The notes beneath the pieces were generated by a model that saw only the letters and a program-made list of their open reading frames with translations, made no database searches and had not been told where the DNA came from. From Sphingorhabdus sp. EL138 (GTDB lineage: Bacteria; Pseudomonadota; Alphaproteobacteria; Sphingomonadales; Sphingomonadaceae): 64,000 bases of DNA. The position numbers were made by a program, and so were the translations under genes. This document shows positions 36,474 through 45,841 of this stretch, piece by piece (position 1 is the stretch's first letter; each line of letters starts with the position of its first letter). Location of the stretch: the NCBI RefSeq assembly GCF_900258045.1, contig NZ_OGVD01000003.1, positions 496,001 to 560,000 on the forward strand, read 5' to 3'.

Positions 36474-36891
36474 TCTTGGTCCTAGTTTCCTTGGTCTTGC
36501 ACAGTGCTGTCTGCTCTGTCGGGTCAATCCCGATTGAATCGCTTGATTGTAATTTCGACACAAATATGTCGATCTGTTGTAGGACGTCCTCGATATATTC
36601 TTCGCGATCATTACTGTCCGGTATTTCCGGCCGCAGAGCTATGTCAGCGTTTGTCACAGCCTGTGAACGAATATTTTTGCAAGTGCTGAAATCAAGTCCC
36701 CTTACACTTGCACTGGTACCGTTTATTTCCGTCGAAATATGGCTATTTCTTCCGCTGAAAATTCCGCAAACCACATAAGGCCGTACAGAGTCGGCAATCA
36801 TATCCGGGAGGTCCAATCTGGCACTCTCGCATTTTTCCGCCATTGCAGGGGCGGCGGCCACAAAAAGAGCGAAAATGACGAAGCGAAACAT
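36460..36891 (-). CDS. Exported four-Cys protein in SUF operon, unknown function
   Basis: A 143-residue protein with a signal peptide (FRFVIFALFVAAAPAMA). The mature part is acidic and has four cysteines (EKCES, VVCGI, STCKN, ALCKT). The ATG at 36891 shares one base with the sufB stop (TGATG); GTG 36894 is an alternative. Its 3' end contains the ribosome-binding site and start of sufC. No family was recognised. It resembles the other embedded exported gene only in size class and cysteine number. Confidence 0.68.
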   Translation of the reverse strand: MFRFVIFALFVAAAPAMAEKCESARLDLPDMIADSVRPYVVCGIFSGRNSHISTEINGTSASVRGLDFSTCKNIRSQAVTNADIALRPEIPDSNDREEYIEDVLQQIDIFVSKLQSSDSIGIDPTEQTALCKTKETRTKNAKN

Positions 36892-38402
36892 CACCCGACG
36901 CTCCCCTCAAGGGAGATCGCCAGCAATTTCTGTGCTTCGACGGCAAATTCCATCGGCAATTGTTTCAGCACATCCTTGGCAAAGCCGTTGACGATCAGGG
37001 ATACCGCTTCTTCCTCATCCAGCCCGCGTTGCTGGGCGTAGAACATCTGGTCATCGCTGATTTTTGAAGTCGTTGCCTCATGCTCAATCTGCGCGGTCGG
37101 GTTCTTCACCTCGATATAGGGCACGGTATGCGCGCCGCAGGTATCGCCGAGCAGCAGGCTGTCGCACTGCGTGAAATTGCGAACATTCTCCGCATTGGCG
37201 CCGACGCGAACTAGACCGCGATAGGTGTTGTCGCTTTTACCCGCACTGATCCCCTTCGAGATAATCGTCGAACGGCTGTTCTTGCCGTTATGGATCATCT
37301 TGGTGCCGGTATCGGCCTGCTGATAATTATTCGTCAGCGCGACAGAGTAAAACTCGCCGACGCTATTCTCTCCATTCAAGACGCAGCTGGGATATTTCCA
37401 GGTCACGGCACTACCGGTCTCGACCTGGGTCCAGCTGATTTTGCTGCTCTTGCCCTGACACAGGCCGCGTTTGGTCACGAAATTATAAATCCCGCCCTTG
37501 CCTTCTTCATCGCCGGGATACCAGTTCTGGACTGTGCTATATTTAATCTCCGCATCGTCCATGGCGACCAGTTCTACCACGGCGGCATGGAGCTGATTCT
37601 CATCCCGCATCGGCGCGGTACAGCCTTCGAGATAGGATACATAACTGCCTTCATCGGCGACGATCAGCGTCCGCTCAAACTGGCCGGTATTTTCGGCATT
37701 GATCCGGAAATAGGTGGAAAGCTCCATCGGGCAACGCACGCCTTTGGGAATATAAACAAATGTCCCGTCGCTAAACACGGCGCAGTTGAGCGTCGCGAAA
37801 TAATTATCCTTCATCGGTACGACCTTGCCGAGATATTTGCGGACGAGGTCGGGATATTCCTTGATCGCTTCGGAGATGGAACGGAAAATCACGCCGGCTT
37901 CTTCCAGTTCTTCGCGGAAGGTTGTTGCCACTGAGACGCTGTCAAACACGGCGTCTACAGCAACTTTACGCGCGCCTTCGACGCCCGCGAGTACCTTTTG
38001 CTCTTCGATCGGAATGCCAAGTTTTTCATAAACCCGCAGGATTTCCGGATCGACCTCATCGAGGCTGTTCAGCTTTGGCTTGGCCTTGGGTTCGGCATAA
38101 TAATAAGCATCCTGATAATCGATCATCGGGATGTCGAGCTTGGCCCAATCCGGACTTTCCATAGTTTCCCACATCCGAAAAGCCTTGAGGCGCCAGTCCA
38201 GCATCCACTGCGGCTCACCCTTCTTGTCGGAAATGAAGCGCACCGTATCTTCGTTCAGACCCTTGGGCGCGAAATCCTGTTCGATGTCGGATGACCAGCC
38301 AAATTCATAGGCGCTGGCATTATCAACGGCCGCTTGCGCTTCGGCATTCATCGCCGCCCGCTCATCCTGTTCCTGAAGATCCGTTTTTACTTCTTCACTC
38401 AT
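36891..38402 (-). CDS. sufB: Fe-S cluster assembly scaffold protein SufB
   Basis: A 503-residue scaffold subunit on which the cluster is built. Motifs include [77 protein letters not shown] and the C-terminal [20 protein letters not shown], with conserved cysteines. The length and order match the long SufB form. The start ATG 38402 shares a base with the rrf2 stop. It is the first structural gene of the SUF operon. Confidence 0.97.
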   Translation of the reverse strand: MSEEVKTDLQEQDERAAMNAEAQAAVDNASAYEFGWSSDIEQDFAPKGLNEDTVRFISDKKGEPQWMLDWRLKAFRMWETMESPDWAKLDIPMIDYQDAYYYAEPKAKPKLNSLDEVDPEILRVYEKLGIPIEEQKVLAGVEGARKVAVDAVFDSVSVATTFREELEEAGVIFRSISEAIKEYPDLVRKYLGKVVPMKDNYFATLNCAVFSDGTFVYIPKGVRCPMELSTYFRINAENTGQFERTLIVADEGSYVSYLEGCTAPMRDENQLHAAVVELVAMDDAEIKYSTVQNWYPGDEEGKGGIYNFVTKRGLCQGKSSKISWTQVETGSAVTWKYPSCVLNGENSVGEFYSVALTNNYQQADTGTKMIHNGKNSRSTIISKGISAGKSDNTYRGLVRVGANAENVRNFTQCDSLLLGDTCGAHTVPYIEVKNPTAQIEHEATTSKISDDQMFYAQQRGLDEEEAVSLIVNGFAKDVLKQLPMEFAVEAQKLLAISLEGSVG

Positions 38403-38857
38403 CACGCTTGTTCCATAGTTTTGATTGTCTGTGCAGCCGGCTTCTCGGCCAGACTTGCAAGGCTAACGTCGTCCAATGCTTTGCGGATAGTCTGGTTGAT
38501 CACACCCCAATGCGGCTTGACCGTACAACTGTCTTCCAGTGCACAATCATGATTGCCTTCAATCGTGCAGCATGTAATCGCCAGAGGCCCTTCCACTGCC
38601 TCGACAATATCTGCGAGGCTGATGGACGCAGGCGGGCGCGCCAACCGAATTCCGCCACCAATACCGCGGGTTGATTCGATCAATCCTGCCGCAGATAAAC
38701 GACTGACCAGCTTTTGCGTCGTCGGTAACGGCACGCCTGTTTCCTGGGACAATGTAGATGCGTTAAGCTTTCCTTCTGCCAACAGCGCAGCACCGCAGTG
38801 CCGCGAGGCAGCAGACATCAGCACAACAGCATAGTCGGCAAGGCTGGAAAGCCGCAT
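38402..38857 (-). CDS. Rrf2-family SUF regulator (IscR/SufR-like)
   Basis: A 151-residue regulator with an Rrf2 winged helix ([53 protein letters not shown]). A C-terminal cluster-binding loop has Cys97, Cys105 and Cys111 (C96 and C97 are adjacent), so it should sense Fe-S status. ATG 38857 is used, with GAGAG upstream; a TTG at 38869 is possible. It is the first gene of the SUF operon and likely binds the perfect palindrome just upstream (38885-38903). IscR-type proteins are known to repress SUF or ISC genes when clusters are plentiful. Confidence 0.92.
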   Translation of the reverse strand: MRLSSLADYAVVLMSAASRHCGAALLAEGKLNASTLSQETGVPLPTTQKLVSRLSAAGLIESTRGIGGGIRLARPPASISLADIVEAVEGPLAITCCTIEGNHDCALEDSCTVKPHWGVINQTIRKALDDVSLASLAEKPAAQTIKTMEQA

Positions 38858-38884
38858 AAAATCTCTCAAAATTCGTGTGATTCT

Positions 38885-38925
38885 CTAAATAAGACTTATT
38901 TAGTCGTATTTAAGAAGGATTGCAA
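38885..38925 (-). promoter_or_regulatory. SUF operon promoter with perfect 19-bp palindromic operator
   Basis: CTAAATAAG-A-CTTATTTAG (38885-38903) is a perfect palindrome with one central base. It overlaps a candidate -10 (TAAATA, 38902-38897 on the minus strand), placed 17 bp after a weak -35 TTGCAA (38925-38920). This position suits repression. It is about 30 nt upstream of the rrf2 start. Binding by the Rrf2 protein is inferred, and an Irr/Fur-type regulator is an alternative. Confidence 0.6.
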
Positions 38926-38938
38926 CTCCCAGCGAGCG

Positions 38939-39781
38939 CTATGTATCAGAAGTGAGAGGGGGGATATGTCCTTTCAAAAGGCCGCGCTGGTCTATCAGCT
39001 TCGCGGTTTCCCCCTCGGCAACCCGTAATTTGGTCGGCGTCGTTCCAGCGAAAAACTTTATCTCGCGTATCATATGCGACTGGTCATAAAAGGAGTCTTC
39101 CAGCGCAAGCAGCTCATCCTCATTCTGTTCCGCATAAGCCCGGGCCGCCCGCAAAGCGCGGTATTTGCGTGCGAGATATTTGGGTGCCATGCCGTAAAGC
39201 TTGTTAACCGTGCGCAGAACCTGGCGAGAGCTTTGATCTGATCGCTCCATTAGCGCGCTTACTGGCGGTGACGGTTCGGACGACAGCCATTCGTCCACCA
39301 TTTTTGTAAACTGCCGGACCTCGGGTTTCACGCGGTGCCGCAAGTCCCGAAAAACCCGGTCGGCCCAGGCGGTCATGTCATCCACATCCTTGCAATTCCT
39401 CAACAACTCAAGGCTTTTGTCGATCTCATCCGTAAATATCTTGCCGGCGGGCACAGCCTTGTCGGCAAAATCAGCAGCGGATTTTTTTGTCAGCGCAGCC
39501 CAGCCCGCGGGCAGCAAACCGACGCCAAACATGCGAAACGGGCCTTTCACATCAAAATGCATTGCGCCGGTTGAGGGGCCAACCAGCATCGAATCTTTGG
39601 CAGAATAAGTTTTTCCATCCGCAAAACCGAGCTCAGCTGTGCCTTCCAAAAGAAAACGCAGCTGCGCAATGGCAGCACGCTCATTGTCTGCAAATTTAGG
39701 GTGCTCGACCTCAAATAAATAATAGACCGAGACTAAGTCTCGAACATCTTCTGCAGGCGCGAAATATCTCAGACTTACCAA
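38939..39781 (-). CDS. AraC-family transcriptional regulator
   Basis: A 280-residue regulator. The N-terminal half is a cupin-like ligand domain (FLLEGTAELGFADGKTYSAKDSMLVGPSTGAMHFDV, about residues 45-85). The C-terminal half is an AraC DNA-binding domain (SSRQVLRTVNKLYGMAPKYLARKYRALRAARAYAE, second helix FYDQSHMIREIKFFAGTTPTKLRV). The start is uncertain: TTG 39781 has AAAAGGGG 6 nt upstream, while a TTG at 39811 would add ten residues. It is not part of the SUF operon, since the gene runs towards the SUF promoter on the same strand. The target is unknown. Confidence 0.85.
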   Translation of the reverse strand: MVSLRYFAPAEDVRDLVSVYYLFEVEHPKFADNERAAIAQLRFLLEGTAELGFADGKTYSAKDSMLVGPSTGAMHFDVKGPFRMFGVGLLPAGWAALTKKSAADFADKAVPAGKIFTDEIDKSLELLRNCKDVDDMTAWADRVFRDLRHRVKPEVRQFTKMVDEWLSSEPSPPVSALMERSDQSSRQVLRTVNKLYGMAPKYLARKYRALRAARAYAEQNEDELLALEDSFYDQSHMIREIKFFAGTTPTKLRVAEGETAKLIDQRGLLKGHIPPLTSDT

Positions 39782-39844
39782 AACGAACCCCTTTTCCCGG
39801 TTCGGGGGCAAACCGGCATTCCATTGGTTGCACGTTTATAGCCA

Positions 39845-39892
39845 AAAAAAATAGGAAAAAAAACTGGCCTGGCCAATTAATTAGCCAGGCCA
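39845..39892 (-). terminator. Rho-independent terminator for the DUF885 gene (minus strand)
   Basis: On the minus strand TGGCCTGGC (39892-39884) pairs with GCCAGGCCA (39873-39865), and a T-rich run follows (39864-39845). It is about 160 nt after the DUF885 stop. The rest of 39782-40053 shows nothing convincing. Confidence 0.75.
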
Positions 39893-40053
39893 ATAAGGAA
39901 AAGAAGTCCATTCCGCAAAATCGTTGCGGGTGGGGTTCTTTGGGTCGCATCCTGTAAATGCACCCAAACCGCGGCGCGGGGATTGGACAAAAAAGACAAT
40001 ATCCCGCTTTATTTGTTGACAATTACGGCCATGCATCGGCCGATTTGCCGCAC

Positions 40054-41889
40054 CTAGCGTGTTTTGGCAATCCAGCTATCAACCCGTTCTTCCATGATAT
40101 TCAAAGGCACAGGTCCGCTGCGCAAGATCACGTCATGGAAATCACCCATGGTAAACTTTTCACCTAGCTCTTTTTGCGCTTTTGCCCGCAATTCCATGAT
40201 TTTAAGCTTGCCGATCATATAGGCGGTCGCTTGGCCGGGATAGACAATATAGCGCTCAATCGCCTTGCGAATATCGCTATCTGGATTGGGCGTATTGTCG
40301 GTCAGATATTTAATCGCTTTTTCGCGGCTCCAGCGCTTGTCATGAATGCCGGTGTCGACAACCAGGCGGCAGGCGCGCCAAAGCTCCATGCCGAGGCGAC
40401 CGAAATCCGAATAGGGATCGGTATAAAAGCCCATATCCTTGCCCAGCTCCTCGGTGTAGAGGCCCCAACCTTCCGAATAAGCGGTGATTCCGCCAAATTT
40501 GCGGAATGCTGGTAAATCCCCAAGTTCCGTCTGAATCGCGAGCTGCAAATGGTGGCCCGGTAGCGCTTCGTGATAAGCCAATGCCTCCAGCTCGGTTTTC
40601 GACATGCCTTTCAGGTCATAGAGATTGACATAATAAGTGCCAGGCCGCGATCCATCTGGCGCGGGCCGCTGATAAAAAGCCTTACCGGCTGATTTTTCAC
40701 GAAAAGCTTCCACTGGTTTTATGACAAATGGCGCTTTTGGCAATGTATTGAAAAACTTCGGCAGCTCTTTTTCCATTGCGTCCAGCTTCAGATTAGCCTC
40801 GGCAAGATAATCCTCCCGGCTGGTGTGGAAATATTGATCGCTTGTTCTGAGATGTTTGAAAAAGTCCTGCAAACTGCCTTCAAAACCGACCTTGGCCATG
40901 ATTTTACGCATTTCGCCATGAATACGGGCGACATTATCCAGGCCAATCTGATGAATCTGGTCAGCGGTCAGATCGGTGGTCGTATAGTTTTTCAGACGCT
41001 CCGCATAATAAGCTGCGCCGTCCTTGAACCGCCACACACCATCGCCATCGACCGCCATTTTCTGCTGACGTTCCATTTCAGCAACCAGTTTTTCATAGGC
41101 TGGTGCCAGGCTGTTGGTCAAAGCGTTACGGCCCCGTGCGATCAAGTCGGCCTTTTCGCCATCGGCAATTGAGAGCGCATTCACTTTCTTTTTCAGGTCA
41201 GCGAATATCGGGGAGTCCGCGCCTGTATCAAATGGCGCGCCACTGATGACATTTTTGGCATCGTTGATCACGTAAGGAAAGACCCAGTCCGGAACGATAA
41301 TTCCATCGTTCGCGCGCTCCGCCGATTGCGCGACCAATGCTTCGATATAAGGCCCTGAATTGCTAAGCCGGCTTACATAAGCTTCGGCATCCGCCTTGTT
41401 GCTGACGCGGTGAATATTGATCATGAAGGCTGGAATCTGGCTCTGCGCACCATTCATCTGATCAAAAATATAAGCGTTCCGACGAAACGGGAAAGCGTCC
41501 TTAGATCGTTCGGCCCGTGCCTGAAATAGACGATAACTCAATTGATTGGCTTCGTTCAATTGACTTTCGTCAAACTCCGCTTCCATCACCACCAAAGCCT
41601 CTTGACCGCGCTCATATTGCTCAACCGCTGCAATATCGCTCGGATCATCAAGCTTCCCATAGTCCGCGTCCCGGATGCCGCGAAAGGATTTTGCAATGGG
41701 CGAGTTTGCCAATTCTATCTGATCATAATCATCAAAAAAGGCAGTGAGACGTGTGTTAATATCCTGAGTGACTTCGGCTGATTCCGCTGGCGCAGACGAT
41801 GCATTCCCGCTGACGCTAGCAACTTCTCCGTTTGAGGGTGAGCAAGCAGCAAGCAAGGCAGTGGTGGCGAGGAGGACATATTTTGTCAT
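40054..41889 (-). CDS. DUF885 family lipoprotein (putative metallopeptidase-like)
   Basis: A 611-residue lipoprotein (lipobox LLAAC, Cys16) of the DUF885 family. The likely zinc-type motif is in ALAYHEALPGHHLQLAIQTE, with a helical catalytic half around it and an N-terminal helical domain with EYERGQEALVVMEAEFDESQLNE-like repeats. No substrate is known; peptidase activity is an inference from the HE-x-x-x-HH layout. The C-terminus ends IMEERVDSWIAKTR, typical for the family. It has its own terminator and is divergent from the TauD-like gene. Confidence 0.87.
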   Translation of the reverse strand: MTKYVLLATTALLAACSPSNGEVASVSGNASSAPAESAEVTQDINTRLTAFFDDYDQIELANSPIAKSFRGIRDADYGKLDDPSDIAAVEQYERGQEALVVMEAEFDESQLNEANQLSYRLFQARAERSKDAFPFRRNAYIFDQMNGAQSQIPAFMINIHRVSNKADAEAYVSRLSNSGPYIEALVAQSAERANDGIIVPDWVFPYVINDAKNVISGAPFDTGADSPIFADLKKKVNALSIADGEKADLIARGRNALTNSLAPAYEKLVAEMERQQKMAVDGDGVWRFKDGAAYYAERLKNYTTTDLTADQIHQIGLDNVARIHGEMRKIMAKVGFEGSLQDFFKHLRTSDQYFHTSREDYLAEANLKLDAMEKELPKFFNTLPKAPFVIKPVEAFREKSAGKAFYQRPAPDGSRPGTYYVNLYDLKGMSKTELEALAYHEALPGHHLQLAIQTELGDLPAFRKFGGITAYSEGWGLYTEELGKDMGFYTDPYSDFGRLGMELWRACRLVVDTGIHDKRWSREKAIKYLTDNTPNPDSDIRKAIERYIVYPGQATAYMIGKLKIMELRAKAQKELGEKFTMGDFHDVILRSGPVPLNIMEERVDSWIAKTR

Positions 41890-42086
41890 TGCGATTCCCT
41901 TTGTAACTACCCTGTTGGTATCAGCTCATTTTCCTGCCGTAAACAAGCCACGCAACTTTATTACAATTCCTCACAATCTATTCATCCATCCTGCCGATAA
42001 AGTCATATTCAGCGATCTTATGGTAGCGGCCGTTCAACCAATCATGCTATCAAAGGCTAACAGCAAAAATAGTGGGAGGATTTGGC

Positions 42087-42947
42087 ATGGCAGGTGCGGC
42101 ACAGGCATCCGGAATGGAGAGCGCTTTCGAGATTCATCCGCTCACCCCTGCTATTGGCGCCGAACTTTCAGGCATTGATCTGTCCGACCCGCTGCCGGAC
42201 GAGACAATTGCGGATATACGGCAGGCTCTGCTCGACCATAAGGTCATTTTCTTTCGCGATCAAAATCTCGAGCAAGAACAGCTGCTGGGCTTCGCAAAGA
42301 GATTTGGAACTTTGGAGATCCATCCTGCCACGCCGAAGGACCAGCTCAACCCCGAAATACTGCGCATCGAACATGGTGCGAAAAGCAAAGGTCAGGAAAA
42401 TATGTGGCATAGCGATGTCACATGGCGCCCAGAACCGTCGCTGGGATCGGTGCTGAGCGCTCTCGAAATTCCCCCCGTAGGTGGGGATACATTATTTGCC
42501 AATATGAACCTTGCCTATGAAAAGCTACCGCAGGACGTGCGCGAGTTTGTTGCCGGCAAGACAGCCGTCCATGATATCGCCAGAGTGTTCGCCAAACGTC
42601 TGAACAAAAAGCCCGAAGAACTGCATGATCAATATCCGCCACAAGAGCATCCTGTGGTGCGTACGCATCCAGAGACCGGATTGTGCAGTCTTTACGTGAA
42701 CAGTGCTTTCACCAGCCATATAGTGGGCATGGATGCAGACGACAGCAAGGAACTGCTCCGGAGGCTCTACGCAACGGCTGCCAATCCAGAAATTCAGTGC
42801 CGCTTCAAATGGACCAAGGGCGCCATTGCTTTTTGGGATAACCGAGCGTCGCAGCATTTTGCCGCATCCGATTATTTCCCCGCGCGGCGCATCATGGAGC
42901 GCGCTACAATCGCTGGCGATCGGCCATATTTTTCCGCTGACAGCTAA
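42087..42947 (+). CDS. TauD/TfdA-family Fe(II)/2-oxoglutarate dioxygenase
   Basis: A 286-residue TauD/TfdA enzyme. The facial triad is His108 and Asp110 in NMWHSDVTW plus His257 in FWDNRASQHFAASDY, and the 2-oxoglutarate-binding Arg is near residue 272 (MERATI). Members hydroxylate taurine, alkyl sulfates, herbicides or other acids; this one could use any of them. ATG 42087 is chosen because GGGAGGA ends 6 nt before it; the longer ORF at 42072 lacks one. It lies 131 nt upstream of the DUF3604 gene, and co-function is possible but not shown. Confidence 0.9.
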   Translation: MAGAAQASGMESAFEIHPLTPAIGAELSGIDLSDPLPDETIADIRQALLDHKVIFFRDQNLEQEQLLGFAKRFGTLEIHPATPKDQLNPEILRIEHGAKSKGQENMWHSDVTWRPEPSLGSVLSALEIPPVGGDTLFANMNLAYEKLPQDVREFVAGKTAVHDIARVFAKRLNKKPEELHDQYPPQEHPVVRTHPETGLCSLYVNSAFTSHIVGMDADDSKELLRRLYATAANPEIQCRFKWTKGAIAFWDNRASQHFAASDYFPARRIMERATIAGDRPYFSADS

Positions 42948-43078
42948 AGCCAACTGGCCAGCCTTCACATGTCATAGCGATGACGCTACGGAATCCGCCT
43001 GATAAAATGACTCGTCATGAAATCCTTGCGCGATGACCGGATGACCGATAGTTTTCTTTCCATTGGATGAGGGAAAAT

Positions 43079-44980
43079 ATGATGCGCAAAGCACTTTTAC
43101 TGGCGGCCTGTTCAGCAGCATTGGCCATTTCTGGATGCAGCAAAGACAGTGGATCAGGTGGTTCCGATATCGAGGTCACCAACACCGAATATCCCGAACA
43201 GGTTTTCTGGGGTGACACCCATCTCCACACTGACAACAGCATTGATGCATTCGGTTTTGGCAACCGGCTCGATACCGAGGCGGCCTTGCGCTTTGCCAGA
43301 GGAGAAGAGGTAACCGCTACCAAGGGTGAAAAGGCCAAGCTTTCCCGTCCCCTCGACTTTCTGGTGATCGCGGATCATAGCGACGCTGTGGGCGCAACCA
43401 AGGCGCTTTATGAAGCCCCCCGTATTGCACTTTTGGGCAATGACTTTCTGCTCCGCTGGTATGACATGATGCACGAAAGCGATGAAGGCTCACTGGCGGT
43501 CACAGCCGAATTGATCGATGGCGCTGCTGCGGGAACTTTACCCGAAGGTCTTTTCGATCCGGAAGAATCCGCAGACCGGATCAAATCGTTGTGGACCGAA
43601 CATGGTGAGAAGCTCGACGAATATAATGAGCCCGGCAAGTTTACCGCCTTTCACGGGTTTGAATATACGCCGATGCCCGGCGGAGATAATTTGCACCGCG
43701 TAGTGATGTTCCGCGACGGCGGGGACAAGACCGGCACCATGCTTCCCTTTGCCAGTTTTGACGCTGGCGATCCGGAACAGCTTTGGGCCTATATGGCGGC
43801 CTATGAAAAAAGCACGGGCGGAAAAGTTCTTGCCATCCCGCATAACAGCAATGTGTCCAATGGCCGCATGTTTGCGATGAACAAGCTGGACGGCAGTCCC
43901 ATTGACGAGGCATATATAAAAACACGCGCTCTGCGCGAGCCAATTGTCGAGGTGACGCAGATTAAGGGCGACAGCGAAAGCCATCCGTTCCTTTCCCCCA
44001 ATGATGAATTTGCCGATTTTGGTGATGCCGGTTGGGACAAATGCAACCTGAGCTGCGGCAAGGATATGCCACCGGAAAGCTACGGTGGCAGCTATGCCCG
44101 CGAGGCGTTGAAGCGCGGTCTGGAATTCACGCTGAAAATAGGAGCGAATCCTTTCAAATTCGGCATGATCGGTTCGACCGATAGCCACACTTCACTGGCG
44201 ACCGCCGACGAGAATAACTTCTACGGCAAGCATAGCGGCAATGAAATCAACAATAAGGACCGGGCACTGGCGCCGCAAAATCTGGGCACGCGCAGAGGCC
44301 GTTTTGGTTGGCATTATCTGTCGAGCGGTTATGCAGCCGTCTGGGCAACAAGCAACACGCGGGAGGCCATTTTCGATGCAATGATGCGCCGTGAAGTCTA
44401 TGCGACGACTGGCCCACGCATGCAGGTACGTTTCTTTGGCGGATTTGATTTTACCGAAGACGATACGGCCGATCTCGTCAAAACTGGCTATGCGAAGGGC
44501 GTGCCAATGGGCGGCGATCTTTCTGGCGGAGATGGCAAAGCGCCGACCTTCCTGATCGCTGCCTTGATGGACCCAGAAAGCGCAAATCTGGATCGCATTC
44601 AAGTCGTTAAAGGCTGGGTCGATTCCAGCGGGAAATCCTACGAGAAAATCTACAATATCAGCTGGAGCAGCCCGGATAGCCGTAAGGTCGGCGCTGACGG
44701 AAAACTTGATGCTGTCGGGAACACGGTTGATCTCACCAAGGGCACTTGGGAGAATAATATCGGTGCGCCGGAGCTGACCACATGGTGGCAAGATCCGGAT
44801 TTCGACGCGGCGCAAAATGCGTTTTATTATGTCCGTGTGCTGGAAATTCCCACACCGACTTGGCCGGTTTACGACGCGCTGAAATTCGGCCTGACACTGC
44901 CGGATGATGTGATTAAGATTCAGCAAGAACGGGCTTATTCATCGCCGATCTGGTACACACCAGCCGCAACGACAAGCTAA
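43079..44980 (+). CDS. DUF3604 lipoprotein, putative metal-dependent hydrolase (PHP-like)
   Basis: A 633-residue DUF3604 protein with a lipoprotein signal (lipobox ISGC, Cys20). Metal-binding motifs of PHP type are visible: GDTHLHTDNS (His48, His50), IADHSD (about 97-102), and late GSTDSHTSLA. The family is found in many marine proteobacteria and has no confirmed activity, although a phosphoesterase-like role is a common guess. ATG 43079 is preferred, with AGGGAAA upstream. The next two genes (48 and -4 nt) form a trio with it. Confidence 0.85.
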   Translation: MMRKALLLAACSAALAISGCSKDSGSGGSDIEVTNTEYPEQVFWGDTHLHTDNSIDAFGFGNRLDTEAALRFARGEEVTATKGEKAKLSRPLDFLVIADHSDAVGATKALYEAPRIALLGNDFLLRWYDMMHESDEGSLAVTAELIDGAAAGTLPEGLFDPEESADRIKSLWTEHGEKLDEYNEPGKFTAFHGFEYTPMPGGDNLHRVVMFRDGGDKTGTMLPFASFDAGDPEQLWAYMAAYEKSTGGKVLAIPHNSNVSNGRMFAMNKLDGSPIDEAYIKTRALREPIVEVTQIKGDSESHPFLSPNDEFADFGDAGWDKCNLSCGKDMPPESYGGSYAREALKRGLEFTLKIGANPFKFGMIGSTDSHTSLATADENNFYGKHSGNEINNKDRALAPQNLGTRRGRFGWHYLSSGYAAVWATSNTREAIFDAMMRREVYATTGPRMQVRFFGGFDFTEDDTADLVKTGYAKGVPMGGDLSGGDGKAPTFLIAALMDPESANLDRIQVVKGWVDSSGKSYEKIYNISWSSPDSRKVGADGKLDAVGNTVDLTKGTWENNIGAPELTTWWQDPDFDAAQNAFYYVRVLEIPTPTWPVYDALKFGLTLPDDVIKIQQERAYSSPIWYTPAATTS

Positions 44981-45028
44981 CCCCATGACCAATGAATCTG
45001 TGCGGCCAATCGGGAATATCGTGCGGAG

Positions 45029-45841
45029 ATGAAACTGCTGAAAGAACCTTTGGTCCATTTTTTGGGCGGCGCGTTAATGGTATTCGCTTTTTTTTGGGCC
45101 ACCGGGTCGAACCGTGATCCGGCGGACTATGAAATCACCATCGGTGAATCGGATGTCGCGCGATTACAGGCTGGCTGGGTACAAAATTTCCGCCGGCCGC
45201 CCACACAGGACGAGCTGGACGGCCTAATCGATCAAGAGATTAAGGAGGAAATTTACTACCGCGAAGCATTGCGTCTCGGTCTGGATCGCAACGATCCACT
45301 TATCCGCAGACGCCTGTTTACCAAAATGCGGTTTCTGGACAATCAGGAAGATGCCGAAGACAATCCATCAGATGCGCTATTGCAGAAATGGCTGGATGAC
45401 CATCCTGATAAATATGCTCTGTCTTCAATCTATGATCTGGAGCAGGTCTATCTCGGCCAAGATCCGGAGTCCTCAACTTTGGCCCAGCTGGATGGCTTGA
45501 ATCAGGGAGCCGTTGAACCCAACACAATCAGACAACCAATTTCGCTCCCTGCCAAACTGGTTCAGGCAGAAGCCTCCCAAATTACGCGGCAGTTCGGAGA
45601 AAAGTTCGCCGCAAAGCTCAGCACTCTGCCCGTTGGTCAGTGGCAGGGGCCGGTAGAGTCAGGATTTGGGCAACATTTCGTCAAAATCACCGCGAAAATA
45701 CCCGGCAAAGCACCGGCACTGAAAGATGTTCGACAATCAGTCAGTAATGATTGGCAAGCCGCACAAACAGCGCGTTTGGAGGAAGCTGCCTTCGACAAAT
45801 ATCGCAAGCAATATGATATTAAAGTTTCTGGCCGGGAATGA
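45029..45841 (+). CDS. Membrane-anchored PpiC/SurA-like peptidyl-prolyl isomerase, degenerate
   Basis: A 270-residue protein with one N-terminal membrane segment (LVHFLGGALMVFAFFWATG), a SurA_N-like helical part (PTQDELDGLIDQEIKEEIYYREALRLGLDRNDPLIRRRLFTKMRFL) and a weak parvulin domain (LPVGQWQGPVESGFGQHFVKITAKIPGKAPALKDVR). Like SurA's first parvulin copy, catalytic residues are not obvious, so it may be a chaperone rather than an isomerase. It ends in ATGA overlap with the HupE/UreJ gene. Confidence 0.75.
   Translation: MKLLKEPLVHFLGGALMVFAFFWATGSNRDPADYEITIGESDVARLQAGWVQNFRRPPTQDELDGLIDQEIKEEIYYREALRLGLDRNDPLIRRRLFTKMRFLDNQEDAEDNPSDALLQKWLDDHPDKYALSSIYDLEQVYLGQDPESSTLAQLDGLNQGAVEPNTIRQPISLPAKLVQAEASQITRQFGEKFAAKLSTLPVGQWQGPVESGFGQHFVKITAKIPGKAPALKDVRQSVSNDWQAAQTARLEEAAFDKYRKQYDIKVSGRE

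Noticed and set aside
42691-42701. TTTACGTGAAC resembling the etfBA/thiolase operator
   Set aside because: It lies inside the TauD-like coding region (SLYVNS codons), is shorter and lacks TTGACG.
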